Source: Saccharospirillum impatiens DSM 12546
GTDB taxonomy: Bacteria; Pseudomonadota; Gammaproteobacteria; Pseudomonadales; Natronospirillaceae
Length of the DNA stretch: 38,568 nt
Direction of reading: 5' to 3'
NCBI RefSeq assembly: GCF_000423605.1
Contig: NZ_AUIH01000038.1
Coordinates: forward strand, 1 to 38,568
Part shown: positions 1 to 9,191 of the stretch, in pieces
Numbering within the stretch: position 1 is the first letter of the stretch
Layout: every line of letters starts with the position of its first letter
Program-made: the position numbers and the translations under genes
The notes under the pieces: model-generated
Told to the model about the DNA's origin: nothing
The model's input: only the letters and a program-made list of their open reading frames with translations
Databases searched by the model: none

Positions 1-206
1 AGGCGCTGACGCAGCAGGTCAATCTGGGGGTGCAGAACCCGCCCGGTACAACGAGGATCGTCCAAGACCTTATCCAGTTGGCGTGACAGGCCGAGCTTTT
101 TGTCGACTTCGCGAAAGAGCACCAGTCCGGCGTCTGACGTTAGATCACCACCGGTAAAGTCGACTTCAACCTTACGGCGTTTTAGAGGAGAAAGGGACAA
201 AGTCAT
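1..206 (-). CDS. IS1380-family transposase, N-terminal part (cut by the window edge)
   Basis: Reading the minus strand from the ATG at 204-206 gives an open frame to the window edge, about 68 residues. It contains KVEVDFTGGDLTSDAG, then VLFREVDKKLGL, then a stretch ending in DLLRQR. This is the typical start of IS1380-family DDE transposases, with a xVxFxGGxxTSDxG beta-hairpin, a REVDxxLGL helix and a DLLRQR segment. The catalytic residues lie beyond the edge. The family assignment comes from recognising the motif pattern. The exact element cannot be named from this fragment. Confidence 0.85.
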   Translation of the reverse strand, partial: MTLSLSPLKRRKVEVDFTGGDLTSDAGLVLFREVDKKLGLSRQLDKVLDDPRCTGRVLHPQIDLLRQR

Positions 207-327
207 GTGGTAGCATTCCGTTACGGCTTTGGTGGTTGAAAATAAATGGTGTCGCAACCTTATTATCAACTTCCCAAAGCCGTTTTGCTATCCGAATACC
301 CAGTTTGGTGAAATATCCGGGCTAGGG
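1..327 (-). mobile_element. IS1380-family insertion sequence, 5' end of the element
   Basis: The transposase start at 206 is followed by about 120 noncoding bases ending in TATCCGGGCTAGGG at 314-327. Read outward-in, this is CCCTAGCCCGGATA, which looks like an IS1380-type terminal inverted repeat. I place the outer end near 327. The next four bases (AATC, 328-331) would be one copy of the target duplication. The other end lies outside the window, so neither the inverted-repeat match nor the duplication can be verified. Confidence 0.6.
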
Positions 328-372
328 AATCTCTTGACAGATTGAAAACCCTTTTTACAGAGATTTCCCTAG
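322..372. repeat. Near-perfect inverted repeat across the IS1380 boundary
   Basis: CTAGGGAATCTCT at 322-334 is the reverse complement of AGAGATTTCCCTAG at 359-372, apart from one extra A in the right arm. The 24-base loop is AT-rich. The left arm overlaps the presumed IS tip, and the right arm ends just before the stop codon of the small membrane-protein gene. It could be a terminator remnant, an insertion-target feature or chance similarity to the IS tip. Confidence 0.5.
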
Positions 373-373
373 T

Positions 374-843
374 CTATCTTCTCCAATATTCTTGAGACTT
401 CATTCGCTTTATGTAGTGCTTATTAAAGTAAAGAATGCCAGGTGCCTGGCTCAACGCAAAACAGGCCAAAAAGAAAGTAAAGAATGAAATATCATCAAAT
501 GAACCACCCATTTCTCGGGCAAAGACAATCCCAAGAATCATCGGAGAAACAATAAAGCATGCAAAAATTGAGAAAATTATCGAAGCCAAAAGATATTTAG
601 CCACTACCCCTTTGCGACTCAAATAAAGTTGAATTTTTACATACAGAACCATGCCAACCATTAAAAATGGAACACATAGGAAAAAGAACAAAAGGGTTAG
701 CATCCAAATCAAAACTTCTGTCCTGTTCTCACTTGTCGGCCGCACATACCAAAAGTTGTCATCAAGCTCCCCCTTTTCGATTGCAAGATCACCTCAAACT
801 GCCCGTCTGGACAAAACCAAATGCCTGTTGTGATATACGTCAT
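374..843 (-). pseudogene. Small membrane protein gene with a probable single-base frameshift
   Basis: A minus-strand frame opens at GTG 745 and encodes about 123 residues with three hydrophobic segments. The same frame stays open upstream to about 794 with protein-like sequence (EKGELDDNFWYVRP) but no good start. In another frame, an ATG at 841-843 gives MTYITTGIWFCPDGQFE and runs into this region. Adding one G in the short G run near 794 would join both into one protein of about 155 residues with a short soluble N-terminus and three membrane helices. I see no family match. It lies next to the RHS/immunity pair and to an IS, so it may be a decaying orphan immunity or cargo gene. A sequencing error would look the same. 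Confidence 0.5.
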
Positions 844-903
844 ACCGGATAACGATCTAAGGCTTGTGCTCCATGAGTTGGGTAGGAGACTCAGTACACA
901 GTG

Positions 904-1443
904 TTAAAACCATGGTTCATAAGGTATCGATTTGGTTTTTCCATAACCGATAGCCTCCAACAATTTTGCCACCTTTCTATAAGCGCCAATGGAAATAGGC
1001 AAGTCATGGCTGTTGTTTAATCCAATCATCGAAAATATACCTTCAAGTCTACCATTTAAGACAAAGGCGCTAAGGTCCAGTTTTGCCTGGGAGATATCGC
1101 TACATATATCAATGACTGCATCGATGTCAACATAGGTGACAGGCTCTAGCCCAGAGCATGCCAAATTCGATACGCTGCTCCTTACTTTGACACCCAGAAG
1201 CCTCGCGGCATGTTTGAAATCACTTACGGAAAAACCGGTTGCATCGTCACTTATCCATATGGTAATGCCTAAAGCCTTGTTATTGGCAGGTATTATTATA
1301 ATTTCATAATCGACTAGGTAATCTAAATTTGTTGAATTCGCTGAGGGATTTTCATTAATAGCCCAACTGATAATATTTTTGGGAAGCGACTCTAACCATC
1401 CACAAAACTCTTTCAAAGCTTTTTTCGCAGAATCGCTACCCAT
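904..1443 (-). CDS. Candidate immunity protein for the upstream RHS protein
   Basis: This 179-residue cytosolic protein has no signal peptide or membrane helix and is moderately acidic. I recognise no family. I chose ATG 1443 because GAGGA, complementary to TCCTC at 1452-1456, lies about nine bases upstream. A TTG at 1461 would add six residues. That Shine-Dalgarno sequence overlaps the stop codon of the RHS gene, which points to translational coupling. A small cytosolic gene directly downstream of an RHS protein with a variable C-terminus is the classical immunity position. The function is therefore inferred from synteny only. The gene is visibly more AT-rich than the RHS body, as is usual for exchanged toxin/immunity cassettes. 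Confidence 0.65.
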   Translation of the reverse strand: MGSDSAKKALKEFCGWLESLPKNIISWAINENPSANSTNLDYLVDYEIIIIPANNKALGITIWISDDATGFSVSDFKHAARLLGVKVRSSVSNLACSGLEPVTYVDIDAVIDICSDISQAKLDLSAFVLNGRLEGIFSMIGLNNSHDLPISIGAYRKVAKLLEAIGYGKTKSIPYEPWF

Positions 1444-1454
1444 TATCGAAATCC

Positions 1455-4400
1455 TCAGCAATCACAATTACTGTTACCAGTTGATGCACCTACTGCCCCG
1501 CCAGCAGCCCCACCCCCTGTAGCAAATGCAGAATTAAAATCGCCGGCAGGAACTGATATTGGTGAATCTCGATGCCAATGACTTGGAGTTCTTGGCTTAC
1601 CCCCATGTGCACTTAAATGTTGCCTACCCGTGTTTCTGTTAAAGCTCCATCCAAATCGGGTATTACCTCTATTAAGAAAACCGGGACGCGGCGGAAAACT
1701 ACCAAACTTTCCTGCTGCTTTTGCAGACCTTCCAAGCAGCATACCTCCAGGCCCTGTTGAAGACAATGCGGCTCCCATAGCTGCGGAACCTGCAACACTT
1801 CCCCACTCCACGCACTCCCATGAACCCCCATTTTCAATTAGTTGAGATGCCAAATCAATTCCACCACTAATTGCGCCTCCTAAAATAGGAACTAAGAACC
1901 ATGCTAATTCACCGTCAGGATCCACCGCATTGATAGGGTTATCTGCTGCATAAATATAAGTGTTTACGCCCCCTTTTAGCCCTATCGGATCACTGGTGAT
2001 ATAGCGACCAGTATCAGGATCATAATAACGACTAAAGTTATAGTATAGCCCGCTCTCATGATCCTTGAATTGACCAGGAAATCGCAACTTATCCTCAATT
2101 GTATTTATATTATTCGTTAAATTCCCAAACGCTTCGTAGTCTGCCTGCCAAACTATGTCTCCACTACTGTCAATGATCTCATGGGTTGTGCCAAGGTGAT
2201 CTCTTATGTAGTGATAAGTTTCATTGTTTTCCACAAACCCAACCGGTGTTAGCCCTTCCAGGATATAGCGACGTTCAGTTCCGTTCCTGGATTCACCGAC
2301 AAGGTGTGTGCCCGACCAATAAAAATCCGTGGCTTCAGTACCCATGTTGTTCTGTTTGGACCAGCGGCGTCCCATTGGGCCATAGGCGTAGCTGTAGTCG
2401 ACGGTTGGTTGGGTATCGGTTTCGTCATTCGGATAGGCCAGGTAGCCGATCAGTTGATCCAGGCTGTTGTAGGTATATCGCTCCACTTCGCCGGTGGATT
2501 TATCGGTCTTCTCGATCCGATTTCCGTTTACATCATAGGTGTAACGGTGAGTATCGTCTTCGAGCAGTCGATTGGCGGTGTCATATTGCGCATTGTTATT
2601 CAGGCGGTTACCCAGCGCGTCGTAGCTAAAGGTTTCGGGTTGACTGGGAGATTGAACATTTTTCAGGCGGCCGGTGTTGTCGTAGTCGAAGGTTCTTGTT
2701 TCATCGGCGACGCCTTGCCATTGGCTGATGCGGCTGGTCAGGTCGTATTGATAGCCGTGGCTGCGCAGGCCGTTTCCATGAATGATCTGGCTCAATTGGT
2801 TGGCGGCGTCATAGGTCAGGTTGCTGTCAGCGGCGTTCCGGTCTAACGTGGTCAGCCGGTTTAAAGCATCGTAAGTATATTGATAGAGTGTACCGTCGAC
2901 GTCCAGTTGGCTGAGCAGGCCTTTCACGTTGTAACTTTGGGTTTGTGTGATGCCCATTCCGGCCAGTTGGGTCGTCTCGTCCTCGGCGTTGTATTCGTAA
3001 GTTGTGGTTTCACCATTGACGGTTTCGCTGATTTTGCGACCGAAGGCGTCGTATTCCAGGGTGACAATACCGGTATTGTTTTCAGCGCTGACCCGCTGGT
3101 CCCTGTCGTTGTAGGCATAAGTGTAGGTGTCTTCGTTGCCGATTGATTTTTGCACCAGGCGTTTGGCGGCATCGTAGTCGTAGCTGATCACTACACCATC
3201 GGGCCGGGTGACGCTCGCCAACAGATTGTCGTTGCGATAGGTATATTCGGTCACGGTACCGTCGTAGAAGGTTCTCTGGCTCAACCGACCAAAACTATCG
3301 TAGTAGTATTGAACCATCTCCCCATTGGCCGGGGTGACCTGGGTCAGACGTCCGGTAGCATCGTAGGCGTAGGTGGTGGTGCCGCCGTTGCCGTCGGTCG
3401 CGCTGATCAGGCGGTCCCGTTCGTCGTATTGGAAACTCTGGGTTTCGCCCGCCGGGTTGACGATCTGGATCACATTGTTCCGGGCGTCGTATTGGTACTG
3501 GGTGGTCCGCCCCAGGGCGTCGGTGGCGGTCAGCGGTAACCCGTGGTCGTTATAGGTGAATTGGGTCTGGTGGCTTAGTGCATTGGTGGTTTGGGCCAAG
3601 TCACCGGCATCGGTCCAGCTCAGGGTCGTGAGGTCGCCAGCCGGATCGGTGATGGTCAGTGGGTTGCCTTGATCATCGTAGGTCAATGTCGTGGAGCGGC
3701 CACTGCGGGTCTGGACGCTCACGGGCCAGGAATGGCCTTCGTCATCGTATTGGGTCGTCACGGTGCCGCGCTCATCGGTGCGAGTCAGTTGATTACCGTA
3801 TTCGTCGTAGGTGACTTGGTATTCCGTTCCCATGGGGCCGATATAACGGGTAACCAGGCTGTCATCGTCGCGGACGTATTGAACGCTTCTGCCCAGGGGA
3901 GCGTCGATGCGGGTGTACTGGCCGGTTTCGTTGTAGGTGAACACCCATTGGCTGCCCTGGCTGTCGGTCTTGGTGGTACGGTAGTTCGCCGGGTCGTACT
4001 GATAGGTAAAGGTGTTTTCGTATTCGCTGTAGCTGGCGACTCGGGTGCCGTCGTAATTGACGGACGTTTCTACGATGCCACTGGCGTCAGTGACCTGCGT
4101 GAGGTGAGTGTAAGTATGACCGTCGCCTTGCGGCCTAAAAACGGTATAGTCGTAGCGACGCACTCCGCCCGTGGGATCGGTCACAGCTGCCAGGTTACCG
4201 TCGGTGTCGTAGTCGTAGCGCCATTCCCGGCCGGAGTGATCGCGAATGGTGGCGATCAGGCCATTGGTGTTGTATTCGTACGTCAGCGAACGACCATACT
4301 CGTCGGCTTTTCGGATCAATCGCTGCTGGTCGTCATAGCTGTATTGGATGGCATTGCCGTTTCGGTCCACCTCCGTTTCCAGGTTGCCATTCGTGTTGTA

Positions 4401-4988
4401 GATCCGGTAGCTGCCGTCAGGTTGTTCAAGCATCGCCTTGCCGGCATTCAAACGAGTCACCACGTCGAATAGCCCGGGCGCCATAAAGGTGCCGTCATTC
4501 TGTTCGCTGTAGATATATCGTTTACCGTTGGGCAGACGGCGCACGTATTGCGGGGCAAAGGAATCGCCGGTATTGCCCCCGGTGTACTTGTAATTGAAAA
4601 CCAGCCCCTGGTCGCAACTCATGCTCCATCCGTTACCCATGAGGCCGACCCGGGGGTCGTGTGAATTAAAGGTCCGGGTGACGGCGAGGGTCGGCCGCCC
4701 TTTGAGGCGTACATCGGTTTCCTGCCAGATGAAATGTCCGGTCGATAGATAGACCGGCGAACCCTGGCTGCTGCAGTTGTCCGGGTCGTTTTCGCATTCG
4801 CCGCCTTCGCACGGGCCCGGGTCGTCCGGCCGGTTGGGTTCGGTCGTGTCATGACCCTGGTCCCAGGGGAAATGATAGGCCTGCGCAGGCATGAAGACGG
4901 TGAGGCCGATTATTAGAAACAAACATACGAGCAGGCCGTTGACGAATCGGTCGATGCGAGATGATGTTGTAGATAGAAGGCTGTTCAT
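1455..4988 (-). CDS. Sec-exported RHS/YD-repeat protein with unrecognised C-terminal tip
   Basis: This 1177-residue protein starts at ATG 4988 behind a GGGAGAG ribosome site. Residues 13-37 form a signal sequence ending in AQA. A short Cys- and Asp/Pro-rich segment follows, then a DUF6531-like entry (GSPVYLSTGHF, about residues 75-86). A long array of YD repeats of the form YDxxGRL or TxYxYD runs to about residue 970. The RHS core (YYNFSRYYDPDTGRYITSDP) lies near 980-1000, and the core ends at DPDGE near 1026. The last 150 residues differ: a Gly/Ala-rich hydrophobic pre-toxin part, a His/Arg-rich segment with HGGKPRTPSHWH, and a Gly-rich tail ending in CDC. By RHS family logic the repeats form a shell around a C-terminal effector. 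No VgrG, PAAR or T6SS gene is visible, and the signal peptide points to Sec export. Confidence 0.9.
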   Translation of the reverse strand: MNSLLSTTSSRIDRFVNGLLVCLFLIIGLTVFMPAQAYHFPWDQGHDTTEPNRPDDPGPCEGGECENDPDNCSSQGSPVYLSTGHFIWQETDVRLKGRPTLAVTRTFNSHDPRVGLMGNGWSMSCDQGLVFNYKYTGGNTGDSFAPQYVRRLPNGKRYIYSEQNDGTFMAPGLFDVVTRLNAGKAMLEQPDGSYRIYNTNGNLETEVDRNGNAIQYSYDDQQRLIRKADEYGRSLTYEYNTNGLIATIRDHSGREWRYDYDTDGNLAAVTDPTGGVRRYDYTVFRPQGDGHTYTHLTQVTDASGIVETSVNYDGTRVASYSEYENTFTYQYDPANYRTTKTDSQGSQWVFTYNETGQYTRIDAPLGRSVQYVRDDDSLVTRYIGPMGTEYQVTYDEYGNQLTRTDERGTVTTQYDDEGHSWPVSVQTRSGRSTTLTYDDQGNPLTITDPAGDLTTLSWTDAGDLAQTTNALSHQTQFTYNDHGLPLTATDALGRTTQYQYDARNNVIQIVNPAGETQSFQYDERDRLISATDGNGGTTTYAYDATGRLTQVTPANGEMVQYYYDSFGRLSQRTFYDGTVTEYTYRNDNLLASVTRPDGVVISYDYDAAKRLVQKSIGNEDTYTYAYNDRDQRVSAENNTGIVTLEYDAFGRKISETVNGETTTYEYNAEDETTQLAGMGITQTQSYNVKGLLSQLDVDGTLYQYTYDALNRLTTLDRNAADSNLTYDAANQLSQIIHGNGLRSHGYQYDLTSRISQWQGVADETRTFDYDNTGRLKNVQSPSQPETFSYDALGNRLNNNAQYDTANRLLEDDTHRYTYDVNGNRIEKTDKSTGEVERYTYNSLDQLIGYLAYPNDETDTQPTVDYSYAYGPMGRRWSKQNNMGTEATDFYWSGTHLVGESRNGTERRYILEGLTPVGFVENNETYHYIRDHLGTTHEIIDSSGDIVWQADYEAFGNLTNNINTIEDKLRFPGQFKDHESGLYYNFSRYYDPDTGRYITSDPIGLKGGVNTYIYAADNPINAVDPDGELAWFLVPILGGAISGGIDLASQLIENGGSWECVEWGSVAGSAAMGAALSSTGPGGMLLGRSAKAAGKFGSFPPRPGFLNRGNTRFGWSFNRNTGRQHLSAHGGKPRTPSHWHRDSPISVPAGDFNSAFATGGGAAGGAVGASTGNSNCDC

Positions 4989-5005
4989 GGTCGACTCTCC
5001 CTGAG

Positions 5006-5425
5006 TTATCGGTCCGTGGATAAAGCGAACGATTGAAGTTCATTCGAGGTCGCATCGAGCAATCGCGCCAGTCGATGGTATTCCGACTGATATTCCGGGT
5101 TTTTGGCCAGCCAGTCTTCAATCGCCTCCCTGTTCCGGGTCGCCCAGGCGACGGCTTGCGGGGCCGTCGTGCCGTATTGCCGGTATAGCGCTGTGATGGT
5201 CTGTCGCGTATCTGCGTCGCGTTGCTGGATGACATCTGTTTCGACGCCGGCCCGCAGCAAGGCCAGTCGTTCTTCCACGCCGTCGAGCGTGGCCTGGCGA
5301 ACGGCGATATCCAGTTCGACATAGTGCGCCGGTGTCAGCTCCTGCGCCAACACAGACAACGAAAGCCCTGCCAGCAAGACGCCGGAAAGGATGAATCCGA
5401 GACGGTGAATCCGGGTTACCAACAT
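5006..5425 (-). CDS. Small secreted alpha-helical protein, unknown function
   Basis: This 139-residue protein has a clear signal peptide (hydrophobic residues 8-26, cleavage likely after LAQ or VLA). The mature part is helical and charged, with many Glu, Arg and Gln, and has no cysteine. The ATG at 5425 follows GAGGGAGAG. It sits between the PKD-domain gene (12 bases upstream) and the RHS gene (17 bases downstream) in the same polycistron. The position suggests a periplasmic chaperone or partner for the RHS protein, but that is inference only. I recognise no family. Confidence 0.75.
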   Translation of the reverse strand: MLVTRIHRLGFILSGVLLAGLSLSVLAQELTPAHYVELDIAVRQATLDGVEERLALLRAGVETDVIQQRDADTRQTITALYRQYGTTAPQAVAWATRNREAIEDWLAKNPEYQSEYHRLARLLDATSNELQSFALSTDR

Positions 5426-5437
5426 GATCGCTCTCCC

Positions 5438-8023
5438 TCAGTAATAAACGCGTTGCAGGGCATATACGGTGATGGACTCATAGCCGCTGTCGTCGAGCCC
5501 GGTTACGCCCAGTCGATAGGTCCCGGGTGCGACGAAATGTCCGTCGTTGTCACGGCCATCCCAGGTCAGGGTGTTGTCGCCCGCCATCAGGTTGTCGTAC
5601 TCGAATGTCGCCACGTCCTGGCCGCTTTCAGCATCGTTAATGACCAACCGCGCCCGACCGGCCCGATTCAGGTTGATGTTGATGTGGCTGAGTGCCGGGC
5701 CCTCTGGCGTGTTTTGAGTCGGCTGAAAAATGGATGGTTCGGCGGTGACGGAGGCCACATGCACACCACTGCGCACATAGATGGCGTTGTCCGGCAGGGT
5801 GTAGGCGAAAATGCCGAACAGAAAGCGGTCCCCCGGCGGTGCTTCGATTAACTGCCCGTCGGCGTTCTCGCCATTCCAGGTGACCGTGTGGGAGCCGCGG
5901 CCCAGCGGGCGCCGTTGCATGAAGGTGACCAAGCGGGTATTCACGTTGAACAAGCCCATGAAAGCCGTAACCTCGGAAGCCCGGTTAAGCGTGAAGGTGA
6001 TGTCGAGCGGGTCGCCGGCCAGTGGCGAGAAGCTCGATGGGATCGAGCTGCGCGACGGGTTGCTCTGCACGCCGCCGGACGTCAGGGCTAAATCAAGGCG
6101 CTCTGTTCGGCCGTCGAGCCGGTACAGCAGGATCGCCCGGTATTCGCCCTCGGATACCACTTCACCAGACTCATCCCGGCCGCCCCAGGCGTCTTGGTAA
6201 TCGCCGGCCGCACGGGTGGTAAATGGCACAAGGGTGCGGACGATCTGGCCATGTTCGTCTTCTATGATCAGGCTGACCTCGGTTTCGCCGCCCAGGGTCG
6301 TCTCGACGTTCAGGCTCTCCCCGTTCAAGGGATCCAGCGTGTCGGTACTGACACTCAGATCCACACCCGGCGTCACGAAGATCTTGACCGTATCGCTTGC
6401 CTGCAAGCCCTCGGCGTCCGTGATCCGTACCCGGGGATAGAAGGTGCCGATCTGGGAGACCGTGGTGTTCAGTGTCGCCTCGGTCGTGGTCTGGTCGTAA
6501 ACACCGTCGCCGTCCAGATCCCATTCGTACTGGTCGATCGGATCGCCATCCGGATCTTCAGCCGTGGCGGTCAGTCTGACGTTCAGCGGCGGATTGCCCG
6601 TATCGGGCGAGGCCACCAGTGTAACGCTCGGGCTGCCGGCGGGCAGGGCGCTGACGTTGAGCGTCGGCACGGTAATCTCAGTGGCCGCGCCAAGACTGTC
6701 GGTCACGCGCAGGCGGGCCTGGAAGCTCCCTTCCGAGTCATAGGTGTAAGCTGCTGTACCGGCGGTTGTGGTGGCATCGTAGGTGCCATCGCCGTCGAAG
6801 TCCCACTCGAAGCGGTCGATACCATCAACGTCCGTGGCCGTGGCATTGAAGGTAACTGTCAGCGGAATTGGCCCGTTGGAGGGGTTGAGATCAACCGAGA
6901 CCTCGGGTGGCTGGTTGCCAACTGTAATTCGAATTTGGCTGGTGGCCTGCTCACCATCGCTGTCGGTCACCCGGAGCGTGGCGTCGTAGCCACCGGGTGT
7001 CTGATAGGTGAAAGTCTGATTGCGTCCGACGGTTTCGCTGCGGTCATAGGTGCCGTCGCCGTCGAAATCCCATTCGTAGCGAACGATGGCTGTTTGTGTA
7101 TTGGCATCGGGAATAAAAGTAACGGCCAGGGGGGCGCTGCCTTCCGTAGGATTGGCCGTAGGTAACGCCGCCAGAGCATCGGCCACGCCCAGATAGTGGC
7201 TGGCGTCGTCATCCACAGCCGTACTGTCGCCCAGGCCCCGCGCCGTCACTCGACCGAGGTTTTTATACTGGCCCTCGACGGCCACGCCGGTCATCCGGCA
7301 ATTCCGGCTTTCACCGACGGTCAATGTGGGGATTTCACAAACGGGAGTGGCTTCGGCCGGGGACGGAAGCACCAGTTCATCGGTGATCACCAGATTGGTA
7401 AGGTCCACGTCCCCGGTGTTACGAACCGTGAATATCCACTCGACTGGCTCTCCCACAGTCAGCTCCGGCCCGGGGGCAACGTCGGCATCCTGGCCTTCGG
7501 TGCTTTTTTCCAGTTCGATGGCCGGATTGCCCAATGTACCCAGGTAATGGCTGGGGTCGGCATCCCGTGCACGTTGCCACCAGCGATTGCCTTGAGCCAG
7601 TGCAATACCGGTGTTTTCGTACTGTCCTTTTTGCGCGACCCCAGTCCGGGTACAGGATTGTGAGTTGCCCTGCTTCAGATTGTCGATGAGGCACACGTGC
7701 ACTGCGCGACCGAACCAGGTGTCGGGATCGGGGGTATGATCAAAGACATCCACCTGTTGCAGAGTGGCATTACCGGTGTTCGTAACGGTGTAGGTCCAGG
7801 TGACGGTGTCGTCCAGCAACAGTTCCGGGCCCGGGGGCTGGTCGGCGTCCTGACCGTTGGTCGTGGTCTCGATGGTGATGTCAAACGCTGGATGCCACCA
7901 CCAAAAGGCTTGCGCGGAAGGTATCTGCAACAGCAATAACAGGACGACCGGGGTCGTCAGCCATCTTGTAAAGAAAGAGCCCGAACGGCCAATGAATCGA
8001 ACGCGGTTTAGATATCCATTCAT
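5438..8023 (-). CDS. Large secreted protein with DUF11-like, PKD and FlgD-Ig-like domains
   Basis: About 861 residues. I prefer ATG 8023 because AGGGGTGA lies six bases upstream; a GTG at 8032 would add three residues. The signal peptide ends at SAQA near residue 39. Two DUF11-like domains follow (about 45-165 and 168-280), each with a TVTNTGN-type motif, a CTRTG or CRMTG turn and a DxSHYLG end. Three PKD domains (about 290-555) carry repeated WDFDGDGTYD or WDLDGDGVYD motifs that look calcium-binding. The C-terminal 300 residues resemble FlgD-type Ig domains, with TWDGRDNDGHFVAPGTYRL near the end. All parts are extracellular adhesion or stalk modules. It has no catalytic motif, sorting signal or obvious anchor. 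It is probably a surface scaffold for the neighbouring RHS protein. Confidence 0.85.
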   Translation of the reverse strand: MNGYLNRVRFIGRSGSFFTRWLTTPVVLLLLLQIPSAQAFWWWHPAFDITIETTTNGQDADQPPGPELLLDDTVTWTYTVTNTGNATLQQVDVFDHTPDPDTWFGRAVHVCLIDNLKQGNSQSCTRTGVAQKGQYENTGIALAQGNRWWQRARDADPSHYLGTLGNPAIELEKSTEGQDADVAPGPELTVGEPVEWIFTVRNTGDVDLTNLVITDELVLPSPAEATPVCEIPTLTVGESRNCRMTGVAVEGQYKNLGRVTARGLGDSTAVDDDASHYLGVADALAALPTANPTEGSAPLAVTFIPDANTQTAIVRYEWDFDGDGTYDRSETVGRNQTFTYQTPGGYDATLRVTDSDGEQATSQIRITVGNQPPEVSVDLNPSNGPIPLTVTFNATATDVDGIDRFEWDFDGDGTYDATTTAGTAAYTYDSEGSFQARLRVTDSLGAATEITVPTLNVSALPAGSPSVTLVASPDTGNPPLNVRLTATAEDPDGDPIDQYEWDLDGDGVYDQTTTEATLNTTVSQIGTFYPRVRITDAEGLQASDTVKIFVTPGVDLSVSTDTLDPLNGESLNVETTLGGETEVSLIIEDEHGQIVRTLVPFTTRAAGDYQDAWGGRDESGEVVSEGEYRAILLYRLDGRTERLDLALTSGGVQSNPSRSSIPSSFSPLAGDPLDITFTLNRASEVTAFMGLFNVNTRLVTFMQRRPLGRGSHTVTWNGENADGQLIEAPPGDRFLFGIFAYTLPDNAIYVRSGVHVASVTAEPSIFQPTQNTPEGPALSHININLNRAGRARLVINDAESGQDVATFEYDNLMAGDNTLTWDGRDNDGHFVAPGTYRLGVTGLDDSGYESITVYALQRVYY

Positions 8024-8099
8024 GATGTTCACCCCTGATTATCCCGAGTGCCCTCCTTGAAACGGGCAGCAGCTTGAGTCTGTTCGCCGGATACCTCGT

Positions 8100-9191
8100 T
8101 TATTCCGGAATGAAAATGCGCAAGGTCCTGACACCGACCTGGCCGTTGAATCCCGAGACATTGACCGTGACCAGGTGGACACCTGGCGACAACCCGGCCG
8201 GATTCCAGCGCCAGGTCAGCGGTACATACCCTTGTTCTTCTTCGGAGACAAAGGCTTGGTCGACAAAAAACGCAACCTCGTACAGGCTTTGCTGCATCGC
8301 CCAGCGGTCGTCCTCATGCATGTCGACTCGCAACGACACCGGCCCGGTCACCTTTGGAATGCCCGCCTCATTGAGGGGCAGGTCGTCGCTGATATCGAGC
8401 GTCACTCTTGGGTCGATGTCAACAGAACGAGGCAGGTAATGATGGCGGGAGATTCTGCTGTCGTTTCGTTGCAGCGGAACCTGACTAAAATCGGGCATAT
8501 CCGAGGTCCAGCCTTGATCCTGGCGCCAGTCGGTGTAAGAAAGATCCGCGTTACCAGTGGTCAGAATACTGTGCCGGGGTAATTCGAACCCGGTGACCAA
8601 CAAGGCCAGTTGGTCGTGTTCGATCAGATTGACCAGATTGTCCTGATCACGTCCGTTCCAGTTGATCACGTTACGCCCGGGACCTCGGACTTCCCAGCTC
8701 AGAATAGACGCCATCATCGGTCCGGAGCGAACCCCGGCCCGGGCAAGTATGCGAGCGGGGCGCTCCAGGTGAAAAACAATTCGACCGGAGGGCTCGACCT
8801 GAGGCGACAGCCGCAATTCCTCGCCGCCACTGAAGGTGCGCGGGTCGTATTCCCGTTCGATGCCATCGTCTGCCACCGGTTCGAACTGAACCACCGGTAT
8901 GTAGGCTTCGTCGGGTACCACGACGCCTTTATCGTCCTTGCCGTCCCAGGTCAATCGATGGGTGCCGGCTTCGAAGGTAGTGTCGGGTGACAGGATGCTA
9001 ACCAGATCCCCGTCCACGGAGTACAGACGCAACTCCAATCGACCGCTCCGATCCAGTTTGACCGGTATATCGAAAACCTGACCCCGGCTCGGATTGAATT
9101 CACGGCGATCGTAATCAGCAATGGCGACCGAGGCGTGGCTATGGGTCATCATCACGATTCCCAGAAGCGTTATTCCTAGCCGGAGTATCAT
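8100..9191 (-). CDS. Secreted FlgD-Ig-like repeat protein
   Basis: 363 residues starting at ATG 9191 behind GGAGG. The signal peptide covers residues 1-20 (ends HSHA). Residues about 33-110 form a FlgD-type Ig domain with LRLYSVDGDLV and HRLTWDGKDDKGVVVPD. A second, more divergent copy follows (NVINWNGRDQDN). The last 80 residues look like another beta-sandwich (WRWNPAGLSPGVHLVTV). The domains match the C-terminal part of the downstream PKD protein, so the two may assemble together. Its start overlaps the stop of the propeller gene by four bases (ATGA). No enzyme motif is visible, and a structural envelope role is inferred. Confidence 0.8.
   Translation of the reverse strand: MILRLGITLLGIVMMTHSHASVAIADYDRREFNPSRGQVFDIPVKLDRSGRLELRLYSVDGDLVSILSPDTTFEAGTHRLTWDGKDDKGVVVPDEAYIPVVQFEPVADDGIEREYDPRTFSGGEELRLSPQVEPSGRIVFHLERPARILARAGVRSGPMMASILSWEVRGPGRNVINWNGRDQDNLVNLIEHDQLALLVTGFELPRHSILTTGNADLSYTDWRQDQGWTSDMPDFSQVPLQRNDSRISRHHYLPRSVDIDPRVTLDISDDLPLNEAGIPKVTGPVSLRVDMHEDDRWAMQQSLYEVAFFVDQAFVSEEEQGYVPLTWRWNPAGLSPGVHLVTVNVSGFNGQVGVRTLRIFIPE

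Noticed and set aside
3591-4472. 293-codon plus-strand frame opposite the RHS gene
   Set aside because: It is the mirror of the YD-repeat codon pattern, has no ribosome site, and its translation is a Val/Gly-rich shadow of the real gene.
6194-7165. 323-codon plus-strand frame opposite the PKD-domain gene
   Set aside because: It lies wholly inside a well-supported gene with recognisable domains and shows no protein-like motif.
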